Part shown: in pieces, positions 8,733 through 18,272 of the stretch
Position numbering within the stretch: position 1 is the stretch's first letter
Layout of the letters: every line of letters starts with the position of its first letter
Assembly: GCA_037045185.1 (NCBI GenBank)
Contig: JBAOHQ010000004.1
Coordinates: 558,001 to 622,000, forward strand
Direction of reading: 5' to 3'
DNA length: 64,000 nucleotides
DNA from: JAKOUY01 sp037045185
GTDB lineage: Bacteria; Actinomycetota; Acidimicrobiia; Acidimicrobiales; Ilumatobacteraceae
Notes under the pieces: model-generated
What the model was told of the DNA's origin: nothing
The model's input: only the letters and a program-made list of their open reading frames with translations
Database searches by the model: none
Made by a program: the position numbers and the translations under genes

Positions 8733-9746
8733 TTACGCCGGAAGCGTGTAGCTGTGCAGGGTGCGCACGTAGTTGGCCCGCTCGAAGGCGTCCGGGTGTT
8801 CGGTGTTCGCCGCGCTGACGCTGCCGCGCAACTGGTCGACCGACTCGTACTCGTGCTCGGCCGCCCAGGCGACGAACTCCTCTTCGACCCGGCGGACGTG
8901 GTCAGGACCGTGACGTAGCACGGCCGACGTCATCATCGCCACGTCGGCGCCCACCAGCAGCGCCTTGGCCACGTCTCGCCCCCTGGCGATGCCGGTGGAC
9001 GCGGCCAACGCCGTGTTCGGCAATCCCGGGCGCAGGAGGGCGATCCACCGCAGCGGGAGGCGCAGCTCCCACGGCGAGGACAGCTCCAGCGTCGGGCGCA
9101 CCTCGCGCGTGTCGGGGTCGAGGTCCGGTTGGTAGAAGCGGTTGAACAGCACCAGACCGGCGGCCCCGGCGTCCACGAAACGACGGGCCATGTTGGCCAT
9201 CGACGAGTAGAACGGCGACACCTTCACCGACACAGGGATGTCGACGAGCCCGGCGACCTCACCCACGAGGAACTCGTGGGCCTGCTCCACGTCGTGACCG
9301 GATCGGTCCACGTCGGCGGCCACGTGGTACAGGTTCAGCTCCAGCGCGTCGGCCCCGGCTTCGGCGATGAGCCGGGCATAGGACGTCCATGCCCCATGGG
9401 AGGTGGCGTTCAAGCTGGCGATCACGGGGACGTCCACCGCGGCCTTCATCGCCTCGATGTTCACCAGGTAGCGGTCGGCGGGGGAATCCATGCCGGCGAA
9501 GACGTCGTCGGGGAAGTACCCCGCCGATGCCTCGGCATTGTGCCCGTAGAGGTTGTCGAGGGCATTGGTCAGCTCGTTCTCCTCGTGGAGGATCTCCTCT
9601 TCGAACAGCGACGGCAGGACCAGGGCGGACATGCCAGCGTCGGCCAGTGCCTTGGCGTGATCGACGTCGCGGGTGTAGGGCCCGGCCGAGGCGATGATCG
9701 GCGTCCGCAGGGTGAGCCCGAGGTAGGTGGTGGTCAGGTCGGTCAT
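8733..9746 (-). CDS. Dihydroorotate dehydrogenase-like flavoprotein
   Basis: A 337-residue TIM-barrel flavoprotein of the DHOD-like group. Features are TTYLGLTLRTPIIASAGPYTRDVDHAKALADAGMSALVLPS, VPVIASLNATSHGAW, ADALELNLYH, IPVSVKVSPF, and an FMN phosphate-binding C-terminal part around GIARGRDVAKALLVGADVAMMTSAVLRHG. It is not placed with pyr genes; it lies 13 bp downstream of pyruvate:ferredoxin oxidoreductase in the same orientation. It is therefore probably a redox partner or dihydropyrimidine-type enzyme rather than the housekeeping PyrD. The ATG at 9746 follows AGGAG at ideal spacing. Confidence 0.8.
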   Translation of the reverse strand: MTDLTTTYLGLTLRTPIIASAGPYTRDVDHAKALADAGMSALVLPSLFEEEILHEENELTNALDNLYGHNAEASAGYFPDDVFAGMDSPADRYLVNIEAMKAAVDVPVIASLNATSHGAWTSYARLIAEAGADALELNLYHVAADVDRSGHDVEQAHEFLVGEVAGLVDIPVSVKVSPFYSSMANMARRFVDAGAAGLVLFNRFYQPDLDPDTREVRPTLELSSPWELRLPLRWIALLRPGLPNTALAASTGIARGRDVAKALLVGADVAMMTSAVLRHGPDHVRRVEEEFVAWAAEHEYESVDQLRGSVSAANTEHPDAFERANYVRTLHSYTLPA

Positions 9747-9759
9747 CTCGGTCTCCTTG

Positions 9760-12700
9760 TCACTCGGCGTCATCGGCCGGTGTGTCGTCCACCTCGGGGT
9801 GGGCGTGTCGTACGGTGACCCGCCGCTCCACTCCGGCGAGCTGCGAGTAGTAGCGCCAGCGTTCGTCGGCGTCGGACTGCAACATCTCGCCCAGCTCGGC
9901 GGCCTGCTGGGGGTTCGTCCTGGCCAGGACGGCGAACCGAGCCTCTGCGCCGATGAACTCGGACACCTTGATGGCCGGCTCGGCGGAGTCCAGCTTGAAC
10001 GGCGTGCCGTGCTCCACGTCCAGCGGCGAGTAGCGGTACAGCGGCCAGTATCCGCTGCGCACCGCGTCCTTCTGGTGCGTCATCGACTGCGACATGTCGA
10101 TGCCGTGGGCGATGCAGGTGGAGTAGGCGATCACCAAGCTGGGACCCGGCCAGGCCTCGGCCTCCAGGAGCGCCCGGGTGGTCTGGAGGTCATTGGCGCC
10201 GATGGCCACCTGGGCGACGTAGACGTTGCCGTAGCTGCGGGCGATGGCGCCGAGGTCCTTCTTGGCGCTGGTCTTGCCCGCCGCGGCAAACTTGGCCACC
10301 GCGCCTCGCTGGGTGGCCTTCGATGCCTGGCCGCCGGTGTTCGAATACACCTCGGTGTCCAGCACCAGGATGTTCACGTTGCGCCCGCTGGACAGCACAT
10401 GGTCGAGCCCGCCGAAGCCGATGTCGTACGCCCATCCGTCCCCGCCGAAGATCCACACGGCGTTGTCGACGAAGGCCCCGGCAAGCGAGTGCAGATGCAC
10501 GGCGATGGGGTCGTCGATGGCCGACAGCGCCAGGCGCAATTCGTCCACCCTGGCCCGCTGGGCTCGCAGGCCGCCGTCGCTGACCTGCTCGGCGGTCAGC
10601 AGCCCGTCCACCAGTGCAGCTGGCAGCCGGTCGCGCAGCCGCCCGAGCAACAGCCGGGCCTCGCGCGCCTGGGCCTCGTAGCCCAGACGCATGCCGAGTC
10701 CGAACTCGGCGTTGTCCTCGAACAGTGAGTTCGCCCACGCCGGGCCGCGACCCTCGGCGTTCTTCGCGTACGGCGTCGTCGGCAGGTTGCCGCCGTAGAT
10801 CGACGAGCACCCTGTTGCGTTTGCAACAACCATTCGGTCGCCGAAGAGCTGGGTGACCAGCTTGATGTACGGCGTCTCGCCACACCCGAGACACGCTCCA
10901 CTGAACTCGAACAGCGGCTGTAGCGCCTGGGCGCCCTTGACGGTGTCGTGCCCGAGCAGGTCACGGTCCAATTCGGGGATCGACAAGAAGAAGTCCCACA
11001 TCGGGCGCTCCACCTCACGGTGGTCGGCGGCCGGGGCCATGTTGATGGCCTTGTGGCGCACGGCCTCCTTGGACTTCGCCGGGCAGACGTCCACGCAGAC
11101 ACCACAGCCGGTGCAGTCGTCCGGGGCTACCTGGATGGTCATCGACAACCCGGCCGCGTCCTTGGATCGGAACGACTTGGTCTTGAAACCGTCCGGTGCG
11201 CCGTCCAGCGCGGTGGGTTCGTAGACCTTCATGCGAATGGCCGCGTGCGGGCACACGGCGGCGCACCGGCCGCAATCGATGCACACGGCCGGGTCGAAGA
11301 TCGGGATCTCCAGCGCCAGCGATCGCTTCTCGAACGCCGCCGTTCCGGTGGGGAACACGCCGTCCACCGGCATCGCCGAGACGGGGAGCAGATCGCCGTC
11401 GCCGGCCAGCATGATGGCGGTCACCCGCTTGACGAAATCCGGGGCGTGCTCGGGCACCGCAGCGGCGCGCCGGGTGTTGGCCGTCACCGTGGCCGGGACG
11501 TCGACGCGCTGCAGAGCTGCCAGCGAGGCATCGATGGCCGCGAAGTTGCGCTCCACCACGCTGCGGCCGCGCTTGCCGTAGGACTTCTGCACGCTGGCCT
11601 TGATGTGGGCGATCGCCTCGTCGGCAGGCAACACACCCGACAGTTGGAAGAAGCAGGGCTGCATCACGGTGTTCAGCCGGTTACCCATCTGGGCGGCCTT
11701 GGCCACGCTGACGGCGTCGATCACCCACATGTCGATGCCCTTGTCGACGATCTGGCGCTGGACCTCCTCGGCCAAGCGGTCCCACACCACGTCGGCCGAG
11801 TACGGGCTGTTCAGCAGGAACGTGGCGCCCGGCTTGGCGAACTCGAGGACCTTCATCTTGTTCAGCAGCCCGAACTGATGGCAGGCGACGAAGTCGGCAT
11901 CGTCGATCAGGTACGTGCTGCGGATCGGCTGCGGGCCGAAGCGCAGGTGCGACACCGTGACCGAGCCGGACTTCTTCGAGTCGTAGACGAAGTAGCCCTG
12001 GGCGAACAGGTCCGTCTCCTCCCCGATGATCTTGATCGAGGACTTGTTGGCCCCGACGGTGCCGTCCGAGCCCAGCCCGAAGAACATCGCCTGCACCTCG
12101 CCCTGCGGGCGGCGGTAGCGCACGGCGCTGGGTTCGACCGACAGGTGGGTCACGTCGTCGACGATGCCCACCGTGATCCACGGCCGGGGCGCGTCGAGGG
12201 TCAGTTCGGCGAAGACCGCCCCGAGGTGGGACGGGGTCAACTCCTTGCTGGACAGGCCGTAGCGTCCGCCGATGACGCGCGGCATGGTGGCCCGCTCGCC
12301 GCGGCCGACCGCTTCGGCCAGCGCGGTGACCACGTCGAGGTATAGCGGCTCACCCAGCGAGCCGGGTTCCTTGGTGCGGTCGAGCACCGCGATCGAGGTG
12401 ACGGTGGAGGGCAAGGCAGCCATCAGGGCCTCGGCGGGGAACGGGCGGTAGAGGCGGACCACCGCCACGCCGACCTTGTCACCCTCGGCGGTGAGCGCCT
12501 CGACCGCCTCCTCGGCCGCGCCGGCCGCAGATCCCATCAGCACGATGACCCGCTCGGCGTCGGGCGCGCCGTGGTACTGGACCAGGCCGTACTGCCGGCC
12601 GGTACGTGCCCCCAGCTCGTCGAACACCTGCTGGACGATTCCTGGGACGGCCTCGTAGAAGGGATTGCAGGCTTCGCGAGCCTGGAAGAACACGTCCGGG

Positions 12701-13359
12701 TTCTGCGCCGTGCCGCGCAGCGTGGGGGCGTCGGGCGTGAGCCCGCGCAGGCGGTGGTCGACGATGTCGTTGTCATGCACGAGGGCTGCCAGGTCCCCAT
12801 CGTCCAGCAGGGCGATCTTGTTGATCTCGTGGCTGGTGCGGAACCCGTCGAAGAAGTGCAGGAACGGGATCCGGCTGCGCAGCGTGGCTGCGTGGGACAC
12901 CAGGGCGAAGTCATGCGATTCCTGGACGGATGCGGCCGACAGCAGCGCCCATCCGGTGGTGCGGGCGTGCATCACGTCGCTGTGATCGCCGAAGATCGAC
13001 AGGGCGTGGGTGGCCAGGGTGCGCGCCGCCACGTGAATGACGCACGGGGTCAGTTCGCCGGCGATCTTGAACATGTTCGGGATCATCAGCAGCAAGCCCT
13101 GGCTGGCGGTGAACGTGGTGGCCAGCGCGCCCTTCTGCAGCGCGCCGTGCAGGGTCCCGGCGGCGCCGGCTTCCGACTGCATCTCGATCACGTCGGGGAC
13201 CAGGCCCCAGCGGTTCGGCTGCCCGGCCGCTGCCCAGTCGTCGGCGTACTCGCCCATCGGCGATGCCGGGGTGATCGGGTAGATGGCGATGACCTCGCTC
13301 AGTGCATAGGCCACACGCGCTGCAGCCTCGTTGCCGTCGAGGCAGGTCCATTCAGTCAC
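9760..13359 (-). CDS. nifJ: Pyruvate:ferredoxin (flavodoxin) oxidoreductase
   Basis: A 1199-residue single-chain PFOR that converts pyruvate and CoA to acetyl-CoA and CO2 with electrons to ferredoxin or flavodoxin. The N-terminal pyrimidine-binding domain has AIYPITPASPMGEYADDWAAAG. The middle part carries two 4Fe-4S motifs, CIDCGRCAAVCP and CTGCGVCVDVCP. The C-terminal TPP domain has CLGCGE, GGDGWAYDIGFGGLDHVLSSG and DTEVYSNTGGQASKAT, plus the late YSTCIAHGIDMS segment. Length matches the family (about 1170-1200). The GTG at 13359 is chosen for GAGG five bases upstream; a Met ten codons earlier has no ribosome site. PFOR suggests at least facultative anaerobic or micro-oxic metabolism. Confidence 0.95.
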   Translation of the reverse strand: MTEWTCLDGNEAAARVAYALSEVIAIYPITPASPMGEYADDWAAAGQPNRWGLVPDVIEMQSEAGAAGTLHGALQKGALATTFTASQGLLLMIPNMFKIAGELTPCVIHVAARTLATHALSIFGDHSDVMHARTTGWALLSAASVQESHDFALVSHAATLRSRIPFLHFFDGFRTSHEINKIALLDDGDLAALVHDNDIVDHRLRGLTPDAPTLRGTAQNPDVFFQAREACNPFYEAVPGIVQQVFDELGARTGRQYGLVQYHGAPDAERVIVLMGSAAGAAEEAVEALTAEGDKVGVAVVRLYRPFPAEALMAALPSTVTSIAVLDRTKEPGSLGEPLYLDVVTALAEAVGRGERATMPRVIGGRYGLSSKELTPSHLGAVFAELTLDAPRPWITVGIVDDVTHLSVEPSAVRYRRPQGEVQAMFFGLGSDGTVGANKSSIKIIGEETDLFAQGYFVYDSKKSGSVTVSHLRFGPQPIRSTYLIDDADFVACHQFGLLNKMKVLEFAKPGATFLLNSPYSADVVWDRLAEEVQRQIVDKGIDMWVIDAVSVAKAAQMGNRLNTVMQPCFFQLSGVLPADEAIAHIKASVQKSYGKRGRSVVERNFAAIDASLAALQRVDVPATVTANTRRAAAVPEHAPDFVKRVTAIMLAGDGDLLPVSAMPVDGVFPTGTAAFEKRSLALEIPIFDPAVCIDCGRCAAVCPHAAIRMKVYEPTALDGAPDGFKTKSFRSKDAAGLSMTIQVAPDDCTGCGVCVDVCPAKSKEAVRHKAINMAPAADHREVERPMWDFFLSIPELDRDLLGHDTVKGAQALQPLFEFSGACLGCGETPYIKLVTQLFGDRMVVANATGCSSIYGGNLPTTPYAKNAEGRGPAWANSLFEDNAEFGLGMRLGYEAQAREARLLLGRLRDRLPAALVDGLLTAEQVSDGGLRAQRARVDELRLALSAIDDPIAVHLHSLAGAFVDNAVWIFGGDGWAYDIGFGGLDHVLSSGRNVNILVLDTEVYSNTGGQASKATQRGAVAKFAAAGKTSAKKDLGAIARSYGNVYVAQVAIGANDLQTTRALLEAEAWPGPSLVIAYSTCIAHGIDMSQSMTHQKDAVRSGYWPLYRYSPLDVEHGTPFKLDSAEPAIKVSEFIGAEARFAVLARTNPQQAAELGEMLQSDADERWRYYSQLAGVERRVTVRHAHPEVDDTPADDAE

Positions 13360-13413
13360 TGCAGCCTCACTCTCATGTCTGTGGTTCACGCTAGGCAGGG
13401 GGTCATCCGCGGC

Positions 13414-13917
13414 CTAGGGGACAAAGTCCCCGGACGGTGGGGCCACCCAGTGCTGGCGGAGATCGCTCAGCCAGGGCGGGTACTCCAACGGAGGATCCGG
13501 GAGTGCTTCGACACCCTGCGCGGCGCGCAGTGCCTCGACCAATTCGGGCAGCTCGCCCCAGCTGCGCGGATCACCCATCATCACTTCGAACAGCACCGCC
13601 CCCTCGTCACCGGCGCGGAACGGGCCGAAGGCCGCGCCGCTGGGCAGTTCGATGTGCGTCCCAGCAGGGCACCACCGATCCGCGCACCACAGCCCACCGC
13701 TGATGACGAACACCACGTGTGGGCTGAAGTGTCCATGACGGCGCACGATCATGCCCGGGTCGTACTGGGCGTACAGCGACAGGTACTGAGGGTCGGCGCT
13801 GAACGACAGCCACTTCTCGCGCACCTCGGCGATCGACCCGTCGGCGTTGCGCTGGCGTTTCACTGCCTGCCAGGGCACGTCCTGGTCGTCGAGATGGCGG
13901 AAGACCGGCTCGGGCAT
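13414..13917 (-). CDS. Cupin-domain protein
   Basis: A 167-residue small cupin. The conserved beta-barrel is seen as YDPGMIVRRHGHFSPHVVFVISGGLWCADRWCPAGTHIELPSGAAFGPFRAGDEGAVLFEVMMG. It includes an Arg-His-Gly-His cluster that could bind a metal and the usual glycine turns. The substrate is unknown. The ATG at 13917 lies 7 bp after the stop of the EF-G-like gene, so it is probably cotranscribed. An upstream in-frame extension overlapping EF-G shows no homology and was rejected. Confidence 0.7.
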   Translation of the reverse strand: MPEPVFRHLDDQDVPWQAVKRQRNADGSIAEVREKWLSFSADPQYLSLYAQYDPGMIVRRHGHFSPHVVFVISGGLWCADRWCPAGTHIELPSGAAFGPFRAGDEGAVLFEVMMGDPRSWGELPELVEALRAAQGVEALPDPPLEYPPWLSDLRQHWVAPPSGDFVP

Positions 13918-13924
13918 GGGCGGC

Positions 13925-16022
13925 TCAGTGCTTGGCCGGGGGCAGCGTGGCCTTGGCCTTGTCCACCAGGTGTGCCGGGAGCACGTCGTAGTGGTCGTGC
14001 TGGGCGGTGAACGAGCCACGCCCTCCGGTCATCGAGCGCAGGTCGACCGCGTAGCGGGCCAACTCGGACGTTGGCACGAGCGCCGAGACGATCTGGTCGC
14101 CGTGATCGTCGGCCTCGGTGCCCTGCACCCGGCCGCGGCGGGTGTTGATGTCACCCATCACGTCACCCTGATGGTCGTTGGGCACGGTGACCTTCAGCAG
14201 CGAAATGGGCTCCAGGACCACCGACCCGGCCGCTGCGAGGCCCTCCTTGAAGCCCTGCGCCGCAGCCGACTTGAACGCCATCTCGCTGGAGTCCACGGCG
14301 TGGAACTTGCCGTCGTAGCACTCGACACGCACGTCGACCACCGGGAAGCCGTGCACCCCGCCGTGGGCCATGGTCTCCTCGATGCCCTTCTGCACCGCCG
14401 GGATGTAGTTGCGCGGGATGGCCCCGCCCACGATGGAGTCGACGAACTCGAAGCCCGCGCCGCGACTCAGCGCCGACACCTTCATGTTGACCACGGCGAA
14501 CTGGCCGTGACCGCCGGTCTGCTTCTTCACCCGGCCCAGCGCGTCGGCGTGCCCGGACACCGTTTCGCGGTACGGGACGCGCACCGGCTCGACGTTGACG
14601 TTGACCCCGAACTTCGCGCGCCAGGCGCTCCAGCGTGACTGACACGTGGGTGTCGCCGAAGCCGCGCAGCACCGTCTGGTGAGTCTCCTCGACCCGGTCG
14701 ACCAGCAACAGCGGGTCCTCCGACTGCAGCTTGGCCAGCGCCGTGCCGAGCTTGTCGTCGTCGGCCTGGGTGGCGGCGATCACCGAGACGCCGTATTGCG
14801 ACACCGGGCCGGGAACCGACGCGACGCGCACCGGGGTGCCCTTCGGGGCAAGGGTGTCACCGGTGTGGGTGTTGGCCAGCTTGGCCACCGCGGCGATGTC
14901 GCCGGCGACCACGTTGTTGACCGGCGTCTGCTCCTTGCCCCGCAGGCTGAACAGGGCGTGCAGGCGTTCGTCGGCGTTCGAGCGGGCGTTGAGCAGGTGC
15001 TGGTCGGTTGCCAGGGTGCCGGACAGCACCTTGAAGATCGATAGTTGGCCAACGAAGGGATCGGTGATGGTCTTGAACACGTAGGCCAGGGGGTTGGCCG
15101 AGGCGTCGGCGGGGACGTTCACGGCCAGCGCCGCGTCGCCCTCGCCGGCCTGCACCGCGGCGGGACGGTCGGCCGGTGACGGACCGAGCTCGCAGATGAA
15201 GTCGGCCAGCCGGTCGACACCCACCCCGGTGTGCGCCGACCCGAGCAGGACCGGGAACTCCAGGCAGTCGAGCACCTCGCGCGCCAGCGACGACTCCAGC
15301 TCGGCCACGGTCGGGACCTCACCAGACAGGTAGCGCTCGAGTTGTTCGTCGTTGCCCGACACGATCTCCTCGATGGCCGCGTCGTGGAGCTGGTGTTCCT
15401 CGTCGGCCACGTCGGCGGGCAGCGCCTCGCTGTGATGAGTGCCGCCCGGCTCGTACTCGTAGGCCTGCTCGCTGAGGACGTCGGCGATGCCGTGCAGGGT
15501 CTGGGCCTCGCCCAGTGGCAGCTCCAGCGGGATGAACCCGTGGCCCAGCGTGGCACGCAACTGATCGAGCACGCGGTGGAAGTCGGCGCGCTCCTTGTCC
15601 TCCTTGCTGACGAACACCATGCGCGGCAGGCCGAGCTGGGCGGCACGGCGCCACAGCATCTCGGTCTGCACCTGAACGCCGTCCACCGCGCTGACCACGA
15701 ACACGGCGAGGTCGGCCACCGACAGGGCTGCCTCCACCTCACCGATGAAGTCCGGGTAGCCGGGCGTGTCGAGCAGATTGACCTTGTAGGTCTCCCCGTC
15801 GGTGGCCTTCCACTCGAAGGGTGCCAGGGACAGCGACAGCGAGATCTTGCGCTTCACCGATTCCGGTTCGGTGTCCAACACGCTGGTTCCGTCGTCGACC
15901 TTTCCGGCACGGGCCACGGCGCCGGCCCGGGCCAGCAGGGCCTCGGCCAACGTGGTGGTGCCAGCTCCGCTGTGGCCGACGAGGGCCACATTGCGAATCC
16001 TTTCGGTCGGGATGCTGCTCAC
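13925..16022 (-). pseudogene. Elongation factor G-like GTPase (EF-G2), one frameshift
   Basis: About 698 residues after repair. The N-terminal GTPase domain has DTPGYPDFIGEVEAAL and FVSKEDKERADF, followed by domains II-V including HTGDTLAPKG and FEFVDSIVGGAIPRNYIPAVQKGI. The frame breaks near 14611-14620 in a GCGCGC tract; dropping one base gives LARKFGVNVNVEPVRVPYRETVSG. This is the EF-G-like paralogue of actinobacteria, not the main fusA, which would sit with rpsL/rpsG. Two oddities: the P-loop reads GHSGAGTTT, with Thr22 in place of the usual Lys, and the NKxD motif reads SKED. Nucleotide binding is therefore doubtful. The break is either real or a residual insertion error. Confidence 0.82.
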
Positions 16023-16113
16023 GGACGAATCCCCCTTCGGGTGCTGCTAGTGGTGCCGACCGTATCGCTTTCGACGAGCGAACGCGGTAGGGCACTTGGT
16101 CCCATCCCACGCA

Positions 16114-16160
16114 CCCCGTGGTCACCAGATCTCTCGCACGATGAGATTTTCGGTGACCAC
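16114..16160. repeat. Palindromic element, family A, copy 1
   Basis: Nine-base arms GTGGTCACC (16118-16126) and GGTGACCAC (16152-16160), with an inner pair ATCTC/GAGAT around a variable loop. Its reverse complement matches copy 2 (17571-17621) through GTGGTCACCGAAAATCTC exactly. The rest is similar apart from a 7-nt loop, and the GGGG on one flank is shared. The two copies face each other around the gene 16171-17529. Confidence 0.75.
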
Positions 16161-16170
16161 CCGGGTCCGG

Positions 16171-17529
16171 TCAGGTCGTAGCCACCCAGCGCAGACCGTC
16201 CACCGGGTCCACTCGGCCCAACCCGTTCACCGGAGTGATGGTCGTGCCACCTCCCGGTCCGCCGAGGGCGATCACGCTGGGACCGCCGACGGTCATGGCC
16301 AGGAGGTATCGCTCATCGGCGGCGGCAGCCACCGGCGTACCCACCAGGTCAAGCGTGTCGACGGTCCCATCCCCCCAGGCCAGCGCCAGGCCAGCGTGCC
16401 CGGTGCCCAGGGTGTAGGCACCCCAGCGCAGGCGCCCGTCGTCCGAGTGGCCGGAGCCGCTCTCGGCAAGGCCCACCAGCTGGCGGATAGTCCCGCGGAC
16501 GTCGGCGACGGTGTTGGTGGCCAGATCGAGGATCTTCAACGGGCTGCCGCCGAAGGGGGCGGGTTCGTCGAGGTTGACGAACCACAGGACCTCGTCGCCG
16601 TTGTCGTCCACGGTGCGCATGCCGCGCAGCTCGTCAAGAGCCATCACGTCACCGCTGCGCAGCACCCGCACCCACGTGGTCGGGCCGGTGCCCGACGTGA
16701 AGACGGCGTGGCCCGGGGACCAACCGAACCGAAGCGAGCTGCGGATCGGCACGACAGACCCGTCCAGGCCCACGAGCACCGCTGCGTCGGCCATGTCGAC
16801 CATCACTCGATCATCCACCCAGGCGCGCACGCCCTTGACCACCTCGCCGAGCCTGGTCGGCGCCGACAATCCGTCCGTGACGAACAGCCCGGCGAGGGAG
16901 CTGTAGGCCAGGCGTGTGCCGCCATCATCGACCGTGGCGTCGCGAGCCGCCTGGACGACCCGGGCCTCGGTCACGTCGAGACGCATCGCGGCGACGGTGT
17001 CGAACGTGCCGCCCCGGCGGAAGAACTGGTAGCTCCCAGACCGCGCTCCAACCTGCAGGCCCTCCAGCGAGCCGTCGGTCAGGGCAACGGTCCTGCCGGT
17101 GAGGAGATCCACGACGCCGACGGCAGTGACGGGCGGGGCCACGACGTAGTCGACGCCGGGTTCGGCCGTGCTGACACCCAGCACCGCCAGGCGGTCGCCG
17201 TCGGCCAGGACACCGAGCTCGGTCGTGTCCAACTGATGCGTCGACACCGAGCCGTCGGCCAGGGTCACCACCGCCAGCCACCCGTCACCCACCGCCACGA
17301 TGGTCCCCGGTGCGGGTTGGACCACCTGGCGCACGTCGCCCGCCACGGTGACGTGGCGAACCAGGGTGGCGTCGCGTGTCACCACCCAGATGTCCGGTCC
17401 CCGGTGGAAGACACCGACCGGTCCCGGGGCGTTCGGTGGGGCGGAGGAGGCGGACGCCCGGGTGCTCACGGCACCGAGACCGGTGATCGAGAGGCCTCCC
17501 GAGGCCAGCAGGATGGCGAACCAGCGCAT
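16171..17529 (-). CDS. Secreted beta-propeller-like protein of unknown function
   Basis: A 452-residue protein with an N-terminal hydrophobic signal (MRWFAILLASGGLSITGLGA) and an Ala/Ser cleavage region. The body is made of repeated four-stranded blades with Asp-Gly turns (VGDGWLAVVTLADGSVSTHQL, VGLDGSVVPIRSSLRFGW, RTVDDNGDEVLWFVNLD). This resembles TolB/WD40-type propellers without a clear family match. No enzyme motifs are seen. The ATG at 17529 is chosen because it begins the signal peptide; an upstream in-frame extension would run through palindromic element A2. The gene stands alone between two inverted A elements. Confidence 0.6.
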   Translation of the reverse strand: MRWFAILLASGGLSITGLGAVSTRASASSAPPNAPGPVGVFHRGPDIWVVTRDATLVRHVTVAGDVRQVVQPAPGTIVAVGDGWLAVVTLADGSVSTHQLDTTELGVLADGDRLAVLGVSTAEPGVDYVVAPPVTAVGVVDLLTGRTVALTDGSLEGLQVGARSGSYQFFRRGGTFDTVAAMRLDVTEARVVQAARDATVDDGGTRLAYSSLAGLFVTDGLSAPTRLGEVVKGVRAWVDDRVMVDMADAAVLVGLDGSVVPIRSSLRFGWSPGHAVFTSGTGPTTWVRVLRSGDVMALDELRGMRTVDDNGDEVLWFVNLDEPAPFGGSPLKILDLATNTVADVRGTIRQLVGLAESGSGHSDDGRLRWGAYTLGTGHAGLALAWGDGTVDTLDLVGTPVAAAADERYLLAMTVGGPSVIALGGPGGGTTITPVNGLGRVDPVDGLRWVATT

Positions 17530-17570
17530 GGCCCTTCGACGTCCAGTCCGTCGGCCGCGGTTCCGCCATG

Positions 17571-17621
17571 CCCCGTGGTCACCGAAAATCTCGCTGGGTG
17601 AGACATCCGGTGACCACGGGG
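17571..17621. repeat. Palindromic element, family A, copy 2
   Basis: Thirteen-base perfect arms CCCCGTGGTCACC (17571-17583) and GGTGACCACGGGG (17609-17621) enclose a partly paired 25-nt centre containing ATCTC and GAGA. It is inverted with respect to copy 1 at 16114-16160. It lies in the 136-bp divergent gap between the propeller gene and tmk, where a terminator would not be expected. Confidence 0.8.
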
Positions 17622-17665
17622 AAGGGAGAGGGAGTCCAGGATCCGGGGCGGGTACCCTCGGAGCG

Positions 17666-18271
17666 ATGCGCGGCAGGTACATCGCCCTCGAAGGGCCCGA
17701 GGGGTGCGGCAAGAGCTCGGTGGCGACGGCACTGGCCGGTGCGCTCGACGCAGTGCTCACCCGGGAGACGGGTGGGACGTCCATCGGCGGGCGGATCCGG
17801 GCCATCCTCCACGATCCAGAGGTCACGGCGATGAACGACCGCGCCGAGGCGCTGCTCACCGCCGCGGACCGGGCCCAGCACCTCGCCGAGGTCGTCGCCC
17901 CGGCACTGCGCGCCGGCCGTCACGTGGTCTCCGACCGCAGCGTGTACTCCACCCTGGCCTACCAGGGGTACGGACGCGGCCTGCTCGTCAGCAAGCTGCG
18001 CGAGATCAACGATTGGGCCGTCGGGAGTGTCTGGCCAGATCTGGCGGTCCTCCTCGACGCTCCTGCCGAGATCCTCGAGGCACGGATGAGCGGGCGCCAA
18101 TACGACCGCTTCGAGTTGCAGAGCGCGGCGTTCCACCGGCGGGTGCGAGACGGGTTCCGCCGCCTGGCCGAGGACGAACCGGATCGCTGGATCGTCGTCG
18201 ACGCCACGTCACCGGCCGACGAGGTGGCCGCAACGGTCCGCGCCGCCGTCACGACCCGCCTGGGGATCTGA
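17666..18271 (+). CDS. tmk: Thymidylate kinase
   Basis: A 201-residue dTMP kinase (dTMP + ATP to dTDP + ADP). It begins MRGRYIALEGPEGCGKSS, with the P-loop at residues 10-17. It continues with the TRETGGTSIGGRIR segment (the family's TREPGGT with Glu-Thr), the DR-Y motif VVSDRSVYSTLAYQGYGRG, and a lid region around MSGRQYDRFE. Length is normal. The ATG at 17666 gives the canonical N-terminus; longer in-frame readings cross element A2. It is followed by holB with one intervening base, a common bacterial pairing. Confidence 0.93.
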   Translation: MRGRYIALEGPEGCGKSSVATALAGALDAVLTRETGGTSIGGRIRAILHDPEVTAMNDRAEALLTAADRAQHLAEVVAPALRAGRHVVSDRSVYSTLAYQGYGRGLLVSKLREINDWAVGSVWPDLAVLLDAPAEILEARMSGRQYDRFELQSAAFHRRVRDGFRRLAEDEPDRWIVVDATSPADEVAATVRAAVTTRLGI

Positions 18272-18272
18272 C

